Both the position numbers and the translations under genes were made by a program. This document shows, piece after piece, positions 1 through 8,489 of a stretch of 64,000 nucleotides of DNA; the first letter of the stretch is position 1; each line of letters begins with the position of its first letter. The stretch comes from Bacteroidota bacterium (GTDB lineage: Bacteria > Bacteroidota > Ignavibacteria > UBA10030 > UBA6906): contig JAHBUR010000007.1 in NCBI GenBank assembly GCA_019637975.1, positions 21,997 to 85,996 on the forward strand. The letters run 5' to 3'. The notes beneath the pieces were generated by a model. It was not told the origin of the DNA and ran no database searches. It saw only the letters and a list, made by a program, of their open reading frames with translations.

Positions 1-613
1 TGTGTCCTGCAGTCCGGATGGTCAAGAGACTCCTGTCGATAGTGACAAAGTCTTCTTTCTGCAGATTTACGAACTCGCTTACGTTCTTGATTGGAATACG
101 TTTAAGGAGGTTGTGAAAACGGCTTGCGATTCCGGTGCCCCCGGCCAGGACCAAGATGCCCCACAGAATAACTCCCGCAGTTGAAACCGCAGCGATGAGA
201 AGCCACCCAAGCGCAGTATTGTGGAGAAAATGACTTGAGACCACGGAAACAGATCCGAAGGCGGCACCTACCCCAAGCAGCACGTATATGCATTGGCTGA
301 ATCCCAGAGACCAGCGGCGGACAATAGTGCCCACAAGACTCTCACGTGCAGGTATTCCCTTTTCTTTCTTCAAGAGAAATAGCCTCAGCGAATCAGCAAA
401 CGGAACGCCGAAAGGAATGGACCTGGCGATTGCCTCTGATGAAATGTGGATGTTCAGGAGGGAGGTAAACGAAACAGTGCGCCTGTCGGTTGCCAGCATT
501 GTGCGCCATCCGAGAACGTCCAGCACATGAAGCAAAACACCCGGAGCGAAAACGAACGGCAGGGTACATCCCAGAACAGTTATAAGGCGCCACAATTCGG
601 TGAAGTCGATCAT
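1..613 (-). CDS. Flippase-like integral membrane protein (UPF0104/LPG synthase TM-region type), partial
   Basis: Left-edge fragment: 204 codons are visible from an ATG at 613, and the stop lies outside the window. Hydrophobic segments lie near residues 7-30, 103-127 and 133-158, so it is an integral membrane protein. The loop motif IPFGVPFADSLR (about residues 66-77), followed by a conserved basic patch and a second hydrophobic block, resembles flippase-like proteins related to the lysylphosphatidylglycerol synthase membrane region. It begins 9 bp after the TPR gene, so the two are probably co-transcribed. Neighbouring glycosyltransferase and metallophosphoesterase genes suggest a role in moving or building a glycolipid; this is inference. 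Substrate unknown. Confidence 0.6.
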   Translation of the reverse strand, partial: MIDFTELWRLITVLGCTLPFVFAPGVLLHVLDVLGWRTMLATDRRTVSFTSLLNIHISSEAIARSIPFGVPFADSLRLFLLKKEKGIPARESLVGTIVRRWSLGFSQCIYVLLGVGAAFGSVSVVSSHFLHNTALGWLLIAAVSTAGVILWGILVLAGGTGIASRFHNLLKRIPIKNVSEFVNLQKEDFVTIDRSLLTIRTAGH

Positions 614-622
614 GACACCGCG

Positions 623-1348
623 TCAATCAGAAAGTCGGCTCACGATGTTTCGCATCTCAACGATGCGTGTACTGTCACTGCGTAGTGCTACTGCTACCTG
701 CAAAGCGCTCAACAATTCGGCCTTTGCTTCCGCTGTGTGGCCCCAGTCGTGGTACACCATGCCAAGCTCGTACCGGTGGCGCATGACATCCGGCGCAAGG
801 GCGATTGCCTTGTTCAATGCTTCTACGGCCTCTCGATATCCGCCATCAGGCAATCCTCCGAGAAAAATGTTGGCAAGCTGGCGCTCGATCCAACTTACTC
901 CGCCCAACGCACGATAGAATGAGCCGAGTATCGAGTATGCAATGTCATCATTCGGATTGAGCTCGATTGCACGTTGTGCTTCTCTATAAATTTCCCGCGC
1001 AAGCTTCACTTTCGTCGTACCGCCTTCATACATGGCAATATTTCCCAAAGCGGCTGCAAGCCACGTATGCCCATCGGCAATCTGTTCGTTCTGCTCGATA
1101 CATGCTCTTGCATGCTGTTCAGCCTTTCGGTATAAGCGTTCGCGCCCGGAATCCGGCGATACGTCGGCAATGCTGATGGTAAGACGGGCAAGCCTCCACA
1201 AGATCTCAGGTCGCGCAGGTGCCGCTGTCAGGGCAAGAACGTACAAGGACTCGGCTTCAGCGTACCGCATCCTCTTGTATTCCGTATCTCCGGCTGCAAG
1301 ATACGCCTCAACCGGAACCAGCATGAGTATAGCCAGCAAGGAAAGCAT
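623..1348 (-). CDS. Secreted or membrane-anchored TPR-repeat protein
   Basis: About 241 residues. The chosen ATG gives an immediate hydrophobic signal or anchor (MLSLLAILMLVPVEAYLAAG), then helical repeats of TPR spacing, including a stretch with AEAESLYVLALTAAP and others ending in NPNDDIAYSILGSFY and LAPDVMRHRYELG. TPR domains mediate protein-protein contacts, here probably on the periplasmic face. The frame stays open to a TTG at 1465, which would add 39 residues and overlap the metallophosphoesterase gene, so I prefer the internal ATG. It sits in a minus-strand run with the GT4 and phosphoesterase genes. No specific function is recognised. Confidence 0.7.
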   Translation of the reverse strand: MLSLLAILMLVPVEAYLAAGDTEYKRMRYAEAESLYVLALTAAPARPEILWRLARLTISIADVSPDSGRERLYRKAEQHARACIEQNEQIADGHTWLAAALGNIAMYEGGTTKVKLAREIYREAQRAIELNPNDDIAYSILGSFYRALGGVSWIERQLANIFLGGLPDGGYREAVEALNKAIALAPDVMRHRYELGMVYHDWGHTAEAKAELLSALQVAVALRSDSTRIVEMRNIVSRLSD

Positions 1349-1394
1349 ACGATTGGTCGACTCAGGAATTGAGAAAGGAGAAAGATGAATGCAT

Positions 1395-2342
1395 CTACGC
1401 AGCTTCCGGAATGACCAGTTGATTTGCGGGGCGTAGCAATGGCTCGGTTGGTTGGGTTGCGGCAAATTGGGGCAGTTTTCTCAACGTCGTTTGAACTCCG
1501 GCGGGACTCACACGAATGAACGCAACATGAAAGGTGCTGTTGTCACCGAGTATGGAGCCGCCGGCGTTCAGGAAGCGAATTCCCTTTCTCATATACTCGT
1601 GGTTGCAGTGCACGTGCCCGTGCAGCACCAGGTCAACGCTCGATGCGGCAAACAGTTGCAGCAAGCGCTTCTTACCCCTGAGTTTCATTGTCTGGCGCTC
1701 CACAGCGTTCCAAACAGAGTGTGCTCTCCCTGCACCATTCGAGAGTATTTTGTTGAAGTGGTGATGTATGAGCACAAGTTTCCGTTTTTCCTTCAGGTGT
1801 TCGGCCATGAGAGTCTTTCTCAAGCGCTCAAACTGTTTGTCATCAACCTCGCCGTTGGAGCCGATCGGGTTCTTCACGCGCGAGTACCGTGCTATGGAAT
1901 GCACTCCAATGATTGCGACGCCGTCAAAAACCTTCACGAAAGGAGACGAGATGTCGGGACTGCTTTGTTCCGATGAATCAAAGACTTCATGAAAGTGCTC
2001 ACGGAATTCTCTCATCTTCCGATCGTAGTTCGTCGTCTTGCAGCGTTTGGGGAATGAGAGGATTTCCTCGGCACGATGAACACCACCGTACACATCGTGG
2101 TTTCCGCAAAGAAGGGAAAGTTTCCGGGCGTCAAGCAGCCCGTAGTTTCTGAAGATCTTGCGGGTTGCCTCAAATTCCTTCTTCTCGCCGTTTGCCGTGA
2201 TATCGCCTGTGATGACAACATGATCAGCCCCTTGTCGCAGGCAATACTCGATAAGCGAGCGGGTTTTCCTGATATTATGTCTCGAGTGGTCGAGACTAAT
2301 GTGCAGATCCGAAAGATGGGCGATAGTAAACGGACGCTCCAT
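1395..2342 (-). CDS. Calcineurin-like metallophosphoesterase
   Basis: About 315 residues. All the metal-binding blocks of the calcineurin-like phosphoesterase fold are present in order: AHLSDLHIS (D-x-H), VVITGDIT, LLCGNHDVY, LIHHHFN and LVLHGHVHCN. The start at 2342 is chosen because AAGGGGAGA lies 8 nt upstream of its ATG; an in-frame ATG at 2384 and longer extensions lack this. The gene overlaps the 3' end of the glycosyltransferase by 47 bp, so the two are translated from one transcript. Family members cleave phosphomonoesters or diesters, including lipid-linked sugars and nucleotides. In this cluster a lipid or sugar-phosphate substrate is plausible but unproven. The C-terminus has no membrane segment. 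Confidence 0.85.
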   Translation of the reverse strand: MERPFTIAHLSDLHISLDHSRHNIRKTRSLIEYCLRQGADHVVITGDITANGEKKEFEATRKIFRNYGLLDARKLSLLCGNHDVYGGVHRAEEILSFPKRCKTTNYDRKMREFREHFHEVFDSSEQSSPDISSPFVKVFDGVAIIGVHSIARYSRVKNPIGSNGEVDDKQFERLRKTLMAEHLKEKRKLVLIHHHFNKILSNGAGRAHSVWNAVERQTMKLRGKKRLLQLFAASSVDLVLHGHVHCNHEYMRKGIRFLNAGGSILGDNSTFHVAFIRVSPAGVQTTLRKLPQFAATQPTEPLLRPANQLVIPEAA

Positions 2343-3504
2343 GTCCGCGTCTCCCCTTGCGTTCTTGAAATGATGAGAATTCATGCAGTACGTTGTGATA
2401 GCTTGTAAACATTCTGTTGAAAATGTGTTCCCACTGTTGCTGTTGAGCGAAAGCGAACGCTTGTTTGCTGACGCTCTCCCGCAGTCCGCGGTTATCGAGC
2501 AGCAATTCGATGTTGCGTACAAGGTCGGTCGGGCATCGGGGCTTGGCCAGAAGTCCTGTCGCGCCTTCACGGATAATCCCGAACGCGCCCCCCTCCCGGG
2601 CACAGATAGGCGGCAGACCTGATGCCATCGCTTCGAGCGTAACGTTTCCGAAAGTCTCCGTTGTGGATGGAAACACGAACAGATCACTCGACGCATAGGC
2701 AACAGCCAAATCCCGTTTTGACTCGTGGCCGAGGAATATTGTTTCCGGCATTAGTCGTTTCAATTCTTCACGCACGGGCCCGTCTCCGGCTACCACAAAG
2801 ACGGCATCATTTCTCTTCGCGGTAAGAATTTTGTACGCTTCGGCAAGCGTTTTCAAATCTTTCTCCCAGACAAGACGTCCAGCGAACAGAAGAACATGCT
2901 TTCCTTCTGCTCCAATTGTCGGTTTCCATGCCGGATCCTTCAGTCTGGGATTGAATGTCTCTGTATCGACACCATGGGGCAGGAACTCAAGTGTGCGTAG
3001 CCCGTGTGTGTAGAGCTCATCAAGAATCGGCTGCGACGGTACAAACACTCTCTGGCACCTGTTGTACAGCCGTCTGATATATGCCCAGCTCAATCCCTCA
3101 AGTGCCGTGATGTTGTAGTATTTCGCGTAGCTTGCGAAGTGAGTGTGATACGTTGCAACCACTGGAATGTTGTGCTGTTCACCAAACTTCACGGCTGCAT
3201 AACCGAGGGAGCATGGACTATTGATGTGGAGAATGTCAGGCCGGAAGGCCCGCAATTCCTGCTCAAAATGTCGCGTGCCCGGTATTGCAAAACGGTAATC
3301 TTTGTACAATGGAAATGTCACGGAAGGCACGCGGTGGAACAGAGTGCCGTAGTCCGATGACGGGACAATGGGAGAGAAAAAGATGTGGCGAATATCGTTG
3401 GTATTCAAGTAGCTGACGAGTCGATACAGCACACGGGTCACCCCGTCGTGTTCGGGGCGCATGGTGCCTGCGAAGTATGCGACGCGGATCGGGCGCCGAA
3501 TCAA
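2296..3504 (-). CDS. GT4-family glycosyltransferase
   Basis: 402 residues with the two-Rossmann (GT-B) layout of family 4 transferases. The N-terminal glycine-rich acceptor loop appears as YFAGTMRPEHDGVTRV. The C-terminal donor half has LLFAGRLVWEKDL, VVAGDGPVREEL and the EX7E-type block TTETFGNVTLEAMASGLP, followed by EGGAFGIIREGATGLL. The likely start is a TTG at 3504; no ATG in the frame leaves the N-terminal strand intact. It probably transfers a nucleotide-activated sugar such as mannose or glucose to a lipid or glycan, consistent with flippase-like and phosphoesterase genes downstream. It is divergent from the glycosidase gene, with a 270-bp shared upstream region. Confidence 0.88.
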   Translation of the reverse strand: MIRRPIRVAYFAGTMRPEHDGVTRVLYRLVSYLNTNDIRHIFFSPIVPSSDYGTLFHRVPSVTFPLYKDYRFAIPGTRHFEQELRAFRPDILHINSPCSLGYAAVKFGEQHNIPVVATYHTHFASYAKYYNITALEGLSWAYIRRLYNRCQRVFVPSQPILDELYTHGLRTLEFLPHGVDTETFNPRLKDPAWKPTIGAEGKHVLLFAGRLVWEKDLKTLAEAYKILTAKRNDAVFVVAGDGPVREELKRLMPETIFLGHESKRDLAVAYASSDLFVFPSTTETFGNVTLEAMASGLPPICAREGGAFGIIREGATGLLAKPRCPTDLVRNIELLLDNRGLRESVSKQAFAFAQQQQWEHIFNRMFTSYHNVLHEFSSFQERKGRRGHGASVYYRPSFGSAH

Positions 3505-3778
3505 TGCGCAACTCGCTGACGTCCGACAAAGAATTGCAGCGTAAGAACCACCGCGCTGATAAAGAAGAATGCTACCGATTTCACTTGTTTTTTCCTTTCA
3601 GAGTGCATTGTCATTTCTCTGGCTTCAGACGGTGATAAGATACCAACGCAATGTGATGTGTATGTTAGCATCTTGTAAACTGTCGGTTAAATCTCTTCTC
3701 GCAAGTTGTTTATCGTTCGACTTCTCAGGATATTCGTGCCGAACAACAACTACATATTACTCAATCCGGAAGGCACGC
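3505..3778. other. Divergent intergenic region
   Basis: About 270 bp between the minus-strand GT4 gene and the plus-strand glycosidase. It is visibly more A+T-rich than the flanking genes. The plus-strand frame is open throughout, but the translated peptide has no recognisable domain, so I treat it as upstream sequence rather than an N-terminal extension. A possible promoter is listed separately. Confidence 0.5.
3706..3734 (+). promoter_or_regulatory. Possible sigma-70 promoter for the glycosidase gene
   Basis: TTGTTT and GATATT are separated by 17 bp and lie about 45 bp upstream of the proposed TTG start. The match to consensus is moderate and there is no experimental support. Confidence 0.3.
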
Positions 3779-6115
3779 TTGAGATTAATCGAAACCGGCG
3801 CAGCGTGGGTTGCGCGTATGCTGAATGTCCCCACGTTGGCCATTACGATGTTTAAGAAAGCAAATGAAGTAAGCGGCATCGATAAGGACACGCTGCCTAC
3901 CGAGCTCATTCCCCTGAATACGATTCAGTTGTCACGCGGCCTTCTGAATTTCACCCTACTGCAGAGTATCCGAAACTGGGTCTTCCCTTACTGGGCGCAT
4001 CAACAGTATGATCCCTCCTCTCCGGCGTTCATTCCCCGTTCCCATCTCGGTCTCTCCATGAATCTGACGCATCGAAACTGGACGGCAGTGGGAAGCCCGG
4101 ACTGTGATGTTGAGCCGATTGTTGACCCGCGTGGAATGGTAACACCATTCCGTGATGGTTGGTCGCTGGACGTATGGCTGTTGTATGATGGCAAACTCTA
4201 CTGCCCCTCGCAGCAGCGTAACGTTCGTCAACGACTCGTAAATGATGTCCCTATCGTTGAAACGACAATTGAATCCGGCGACCTTGTTCTGGTTCTGACA
4301 ACGTTTGTTGTCAAAACGGAGATGGTTCACCGGGCAGAGGTAAGGAACAACTCCACGACGCCGAAACATTTCAGGCTCTTCTTTGCCGTTCGACCATTTA
4401 ACCCTGAGGGCATAGGTCTTGTTCATGATGTTCAGTTCGTTACACGTGACAACTGCTTCCTGGTAAACAACAGCGCCAAAGTTCATTTTGCCGAAGAACC
4501 TGTTCGTATTGCATGCTCTGGTTACGAGGGAGGGGATTGTGCAGGTTTTGTCGCCAATGCTGGGGTGAGCGACCGGCAAGAGGCGCATTGCACGGTTGGT
4601 CTGGGGAACGCGGCCGCTGGATTCGAGGGGGACCTCATTCCGCGCGCATCAAAATCCGTTGACGCGATCTGTTCTCTGCAATCGCCTTCGGTTCGATGGG
4701 ACAAGAGTCTTTCTGATGATCCGGGAAACGTGTGGGCGAGCGCGTTGGAGAAGGGCTGTCTGTTTTCAACTCCCGATCAGCGTATCAATGCGCTCCTCAC
4801 ATCGTCTCTATCAACACTTCTCTTGTTTGTTGACAGGCACTCCATTACGCCGGGGCCATTCACGTATCATCAGTTCTGGTTTCGCGATACCGCATACATG
4901 CTCTGGGCGCTGGAGAAATTCGGGTTCAAGCAGCACATCGCAGACGTCATGCAGGGTTTTCGGGACAAACAACAGCGGTCAGGATACTTCCGATCTCAAC
5001 AAGGCGAGTGGGACTCAAACGGCCAAGTGTTGTGGCTTGCATGGCAACACCTGCGCTACACGGGCGACACCGCGTTGGTGCAGGAGCAGTTGGAATCCTT
5101 GCGACGCGGGGCAAGGTGGATCGAGAAGAAGCGTTTGATGGGAAGCATGACTGAGCCCTACTATGGCTTGTTGCCAAGAGGCATGAGCGCCGAACATCTC
5201 GGCCTGGCCGACTATTATTTCTGGGACAACTTCTGGTCGCTTGCTGGCCTTGAGTCGTATGCCGGGATATGCGATCACCTTGGTCTGTCCGGGGAGTCGG
5301 CACGCACATGCGATGTGCTGCATCAGTATCGCAGAGATGTTGAAAGGGCGATCCGAATTTCCCGGGAGAAATCCTCAACACAAGCAATAACAGCCGGCCC
5401 TTTTCGCAACATTGATTGCGGTATGATCGGATCTGTGTGTGCGTGGTATCCTCTTCAGTTGTTCAAGCCGGATGATGCCGGACTGGGTGAGACTCTTGAA
5501 GCATTGCATAAGAGGTTTTTCAGAAACGGCATGTTCTTCCAGGATTTCATTCACAGCGGCATGAATGCCTACCTCACCCTTCAAGTGGCGCATGCATGGC
5601 TGTACGGTGGCAACCGGAAGAGATTTTGGGAGATATTTTCCACTGTGTGCTCATTCGCCTCACCCACGATGAATTTTCCGGAAGCTATACATCCTGTCAC
5701 GCTTGGCGGCTGTATGGGAGATGGGCATCATGGTTGGGCTGCGGCCGAAATTGCCCTGGCATTGCGGGATGCTTTTCTCTACGAACAAGAAACACCCAAC
5801 GGTTCACATCTGATCCTTCTTGCCGGGGTGCCTGGCTCCTGGTTTTCATCCGGCAAGGAGTTTTTCGCAGAGAAGGCGTGTGTTCATGGCGGCGTTGTTG
5901 GTATACGCGTGCGCTGTTCGGCATCAATGATAGAGATACAGGTAGTGTTCGAACGAATCAATACATTTGCCCCCCAACGGATGTCTATGCGTCTGCCCGT
6001 TGCGGTGAGAAGTGTTTCTGTCGATGGTGAGTCATTCGTACGGTATCAATGCAAGGGGGATGAAACACACATTGAATTGGACGCACGATCAGTTGTTGTG
6101 CGAGTGTTTCAGTGA
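3779..6115 (+). CDS. Six-hairpin glycosidase (amylo-alpha-1,6-glucosidase / GH15-GH63-like)
   Basis: About 778 residues from a TTG preceded by GGAAGG. An in-frame ATG at 3818 is the alternative start. The N-terminal half is beta-rich and the C-terminal half has the alternating helical pattern of an (alpha/alpha)6 barrel. Stretches such as FTYHQFWFRDTAYMLWALEK, EWDSNGQVLWLAWQHL and ADYYFWDNFWSLAGLESYA are typical of glycogen-debranching or glucoamylase-like enzymes, with acidic residues next to Trp as candidate catalytic groups. No clear signal peptide is seen from the chosen start, so it may act in the cytoplasm. Divergent from the GT4 gene, it may remodel the same glycan. The exact GH family cannot be fixed by eye. 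Confidence 0.72.
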   Translation: MRLIETGAAWVARMLNVPTLAITMFKKANEVSGIDKDTLPTELIPLNTIQLSRGLLNFTLLQSIRNWVFPYWAHQQYDPSSPAFIPRSHLGLSMNLTHRNWTAVGSPDCDVEPIVDPRGMVTPFRDGWSLDVWLLYDGKLYCPSQQRNVRQRLVNDVPIVETTIESGDLVLVLTTFVVKTEMVHRAEVRNNSTTPKHFRLFFAVRPFNPEGIGLVHDVQFVTRDNCFLVNNSAKVHFAEEPVRIACSGYEGGDCAGFVANAGVSDRQEAHCTVGLGNAAAGFEGDLIPRASKSVDAICSLQSPSVRWDKSLSDDPGNVWASALEKGCLFSTPDQRINALLTSSLSTLLLFVDRHSITPGPFTYHQFWFRDTAYMLWALEKFGFKQHIADVMQGFRDKQQRSGYFRSQQGEWDSNGQVLWLAWQHLRYTGDTALVQEQLESLRRGARWIEKKRLMGSMTEPYYGLLPRGMSAEHLGLADYYFWDNFWSLAGLESYAGICDHLGLSGESARTCDVLHQYRRDVERAIRISREKSSTQAITAGPFRNIDCGMIGSVCAWYPLQLFKPDDAGLGETLEALHKRFFRNGMFFQDFIHSGMNAYLTLQVAHAWLYGGNRKRFWEIFSTVCSFASPTMNFPEAIHPVTLGGCMGDGHHGWAAAEIALALRDAFLYEQETPNGSHLILLAGVPGSWFSSGKEFFAEKACVHGGVVGIRVRCSASMIEIQVVFERINTFAPQRMSMRLPVAVRSVSVDGESFVRYQCKGDETHIELDARSVVVRVFQ

Positions 6116-6224
6116 TGGCAGAAATGGAATAATGTGAGGATGAAAACCGGACTGGAATTTGCACTTGAGTTGGCGGAATGCGCTACACGAGAAATTCTTC
6201 CGCGATTGAGAGGCAGGAATCGGA

Positions 6225-6413
6225 TCAAGCGCCGGATTCCGGTTTCCGCTGCTGCATTTCCTTCAAGAGCGAAATCAGTTCCGCAACAGACGCAAATCGC
6301 AGACCCTTGATGCGAGCCCATACGATCTTTTCATCGGCATCCAATTCCTGCGCAATCAGAATTGCATCCTCATAAACTGCTTCGCGCATACGTTGATCCT
6401 TCCCGTTGTGCAT
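6225..6413 (-). CDS. Small hypothetical protein (62 aa)
   Basis: A 62-residue acidic, helical protein (MHNGKDQRMREAVYEDAIL...). It has no cysteines or membrane segment and no family I recognise. It starts 26 bp after the zinc-ribbon gene upstream on the same strand, so the two look like a bicistronic unit. The amino-acid composition and amphipathic pattern are those of a real small protein rather than an antisense shadow, but the evidence is limited to that. Confidence 0.5.
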   Translation of the reverse strand: MHNGKDQRMREAVYEDAILIAQELDADEKIVWARIKGLRFASVAELISLLKEMQQRKPESGA

Positions 6414-6438
6414 GATTATTCTTGTTCACAGAACGGCT

Positions 6439-6672
6439 TCATTCATACATCACATCCAAACCATCAGCATTGTTGTAAAAGGATGATCGTGACGATCTTT
6501 TGGGCTGTTGCACAGGAGGAATATGTCCCAACGAAAGGCGTATGTCATACTCGGCGCTGCATTTGCGATTGAGACATTTCACGAAGAAGAGATTTCTGAT
6601 GGGCTGGGAGAGAATTCGAATCCGTCCCTTGTTGCACACTTTGCATGCTTTCATGTAGTCAATCCAAGCCAT
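6439..6672 (-). CDS. Small zinc-ribbon protein (77 aa)
   Basis: 77 residues. Two cysteine pairs, CKVCNKG near the N-terminus and VKCLNRKC about 23 residues later, form a likely four-Cys zinc ribbon. The remaining tail is basic (PKRSSRSS), suggesting nucleic-acid or protein binding. It leads a two-gene minus-strand unit with the 62-aa protein. Function unknown; such ribbons are often accessory transcription or PilZ-type regulators, but nothing here is specific. Confidence 0.55.
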   Translation of the reverse strand: MAWIDYMKACKVCNKGRIRILSQPIRNLFFVKCLNRKCSAEYDIRLSLGHIPPVQQPKRSSRSSFYNNADGLDVMYE

Positions 6673-6957
6673 GAGTTTGGGATTCGAGTCGAGATGCGTA
6701 CGCTAATCGGGCGAGTGTTGCACAACTCCTCATACACAATATAGGCTGACGTTGTAACGTAATTGTTGCCTGAAGTTTAAGAGTCTTTTAAGACGTCACT
6801 CCGGCCTGGGGGGAATATTCTGAATCGTGGGAAATCACTTCGTTTCGGCCTTAGGAAGGTTGTGAAATAGCCGACGATCGAGGGACATCTCATGGTGCTT
6901 GCTTTGCGGCCGTTATTCTCTGCACATCCAAGAAGTTTCTATCAGGCCATTCCTTTG

Positions 6958-7212
6958 TCTTACCCCGACAGATGGAGATCACCGGGATGCACAGGAGGCC
7001 CGCCGTAATCCACAATCGATCAGGCGCCGGATCTCATCCGGGTCAGCCGCAATCTTGAACGCATGGCCGACCTCACGACCAACATAGCCGAGCAGGTGAT
7101 TTTTATGGCGGAGGCAAGGGTGGTGAAACATCAGGGCGTTCACGAACAAACGCCCGGGGAAGAATCTACGAGGTCAATCCTAACACAACATCCCTGTCGA
7201 AAATCCAGCTGA
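6958..7212 (+). pseudogene. phoU: phoU 3'-end remnant
   Basis: Translating from 7030 gives DLIRVSRNLERMADLTTNIAEQV and then FMAEARVVKHQG. (The first part is quoted in overlapping pieces: DLIRVSRNLERMAD, LTTNIAEQV.) This matches the conserved C-terminal helix of the phosphate-uptake regulator PhoU, where NLER-A-D--TN-AE is diagnostic. Just upstream the frame hits a TAA, while the neighbouring frame reads RRNPQSI, the expected preceding residues, so at least one frameshift is present. Only about 60 codons are recognisable, and no pst genes lie nearby. Its 3' end overlaps the convergent desaturase gene. I read it as the decayed end of a lost phoU gene. Confidence 0.7.
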
Positions 7213-8302
7213 ATTTTTCCTTCCCGGAAAAACTCACACGGTTAGCTAAATTCGCGTAGCGTTCCGAAAGGTTGCAGAGATAATCCTGCGCCTTCGCCGC
7301 AACATCCGAGAGTCCCTGAATCGTCTCCAGTCTCCAATGTTCCACCAGATCCTCGATGATGTCCGAGTAATCCTTCACGGTGTACACGCCGGTTTTCTGC
7401 GCGACAATCGAATACTTCTCGAACAGATTCTTGTCCCTGCCGTCGTACATGAGCACGGCGGGCATGGTGATTTTTGTTTTCATCATCTTCGCAAACGAGA
7501 GTACCGCCTGCGCAGGGTCCAGGTCGAACACCTTGCTCATGAACAGCTTGTACGCCTTTTCGTGCCGTGCCTCGTCGCCCGCAATCAGGCCGCAGATTTT
7601 GTGGAGCATATCCTCGCCCGCTTTTTTTGCAAGCACGCCCACGTTGCGGTGCGAGATTTTCGTCGCTCGTTCCTGAAATGACGTATAGATGAATCCGAGA
7701 TACGGATCGTCGCCCGTTTGCGGGTCGAAGCCGTTGTTGATGAGGTGATGGACTGTTGTTTCGACGGCCCGCATATCCACGCGGCCGGAGAGGTAGAGGT
7801 ACTTGTTGAGCAAGTCGCCGTGGCGGTTTTCCTCCGCCGTCCAGCCGCGGCCCCACTGTGCCCACGGCGTGTCGCTTGCGCCGGTCGGGTCTTTCACGCC
7901 CTGCAGCCGGTTGATCCACGACTGGTAGGTGGGGAGCGCCTCCTCCGTTACCATATCGCCCACTAATACCACCAACAGTTCATCCGGCAGCACAGACGCT
8001 CGCGACCGGAACTCGGCGAGTTGCGTGTGCCAGTCCTCCTGCGTAATGTCGGGTAGAAAATCGCTGGGCTGCCAGCTCTCCTCCACGGGTACGAGTAGTT
8101 CGGAGAGATGCTGCTTGACAAATCCCTCCATGCTTTTGATCACTTCAAACCGGGAAGAGGTTACGGGGATATCATTGTCAGACGCCACAAATCGCTCCAT
8201 TCGAGTGGAATATTCAAAGAACTGTGACACAATATGACGCAATTCGGGGTGAATAACAAGGAGGGGGGAGTCAGAGTCACATGTCCTAGTCATGCAAACC
8301 AT
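7166..8302 (-). CDS. Acyl-ACP desaturase (stearoyl-ACP delta-9 type)
   Basis: 378 residues. This soluble di-iron enzyme inserts a cis double bond into acyl chains carried on acyl carrier protein. Both iron-ligand motifs are present, EENRHGD (about residue 165) and DEARHE (about 254). Long stretches match the plant plastid enzyme closely: WQPSDFLPD, VLVGDMVTEEALPTYQSW, LLNKYLYLSGRVDMR, YLGFIYTSFQERATKISH and MYDGRDKNLFEKYS. The start is uncertain: ATGs at 8302 and 8293 precede the homologous core by about 40 residues, and a GGGCAGA/TCTGCCC hairpin (8307-8326) sits 4 nt upstream of the first one. It is a single-gene unit downstream of a sulfurtransferase gene. Confidence 0.92.
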   Translation of the reverse strand: MVCMTRTCDSDSPLLVIHPELRHIVSQFFEYSTRMERFVASDNDIPVTSSRFEVIKSMEGFVKQHLSELLVPVEESWQPSDFLPDITQEDWHTQLAEFRSRASVLPDELLVVLVGDMVTEEALPTYQSWINRLQGVKDPTGASDTPWAQWGRGWTAEENRHGDLLNKYLYLSGRVDMRAVETTVHHLINNGFDPQTGDDPYLGFIYTSFQERATKISHRNVGVLAKKAGEDMLHKICGLIAGDEARHEKAYKLFMSKVFDLDPAQAVLSFAKMMKTKITMPAVLMYDGRDKNLFEKYSIVAQKTGVYTVKDYSDIIEDLVEHWRLETIQGLSDVAAKAQDYLCNLSERYANLANRVSFSGKEKFSWIFDRDVVLGLTS

Positions 8303-8489
8303 TGAGGGGCAGATTTACGTCTGCCCTGTCCGTGTTAAGTGTGGCAAATGCTGTTGAAATCTGCAAACGCGGGAGGCAAAGTCGGGACACAAGATACGTC
8401 GCCGGTTGTCCGAAGGATTATGATGTTTGAAATATCGGAGATGTTTCGTTTTCACTTCCGATCATCCTCAATAGGTCTGACAGCTTTCT

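Noticed and set aside
3956..4588. Long minus-strand open frame (210 codons) within the glycosidase gene
   Set aside because: Fully antisense to a gene with clear domain motifs; composition is rich in Arg, Cys and Thr as expected of a shadow frame, and no start context is seen.
6899..7087. 62-codon plus-strand open frame as a small gene
   Set aside because: Its C-terminal part is one frame off from a clear PhoU remnant; treated as part of the pseudogene region.
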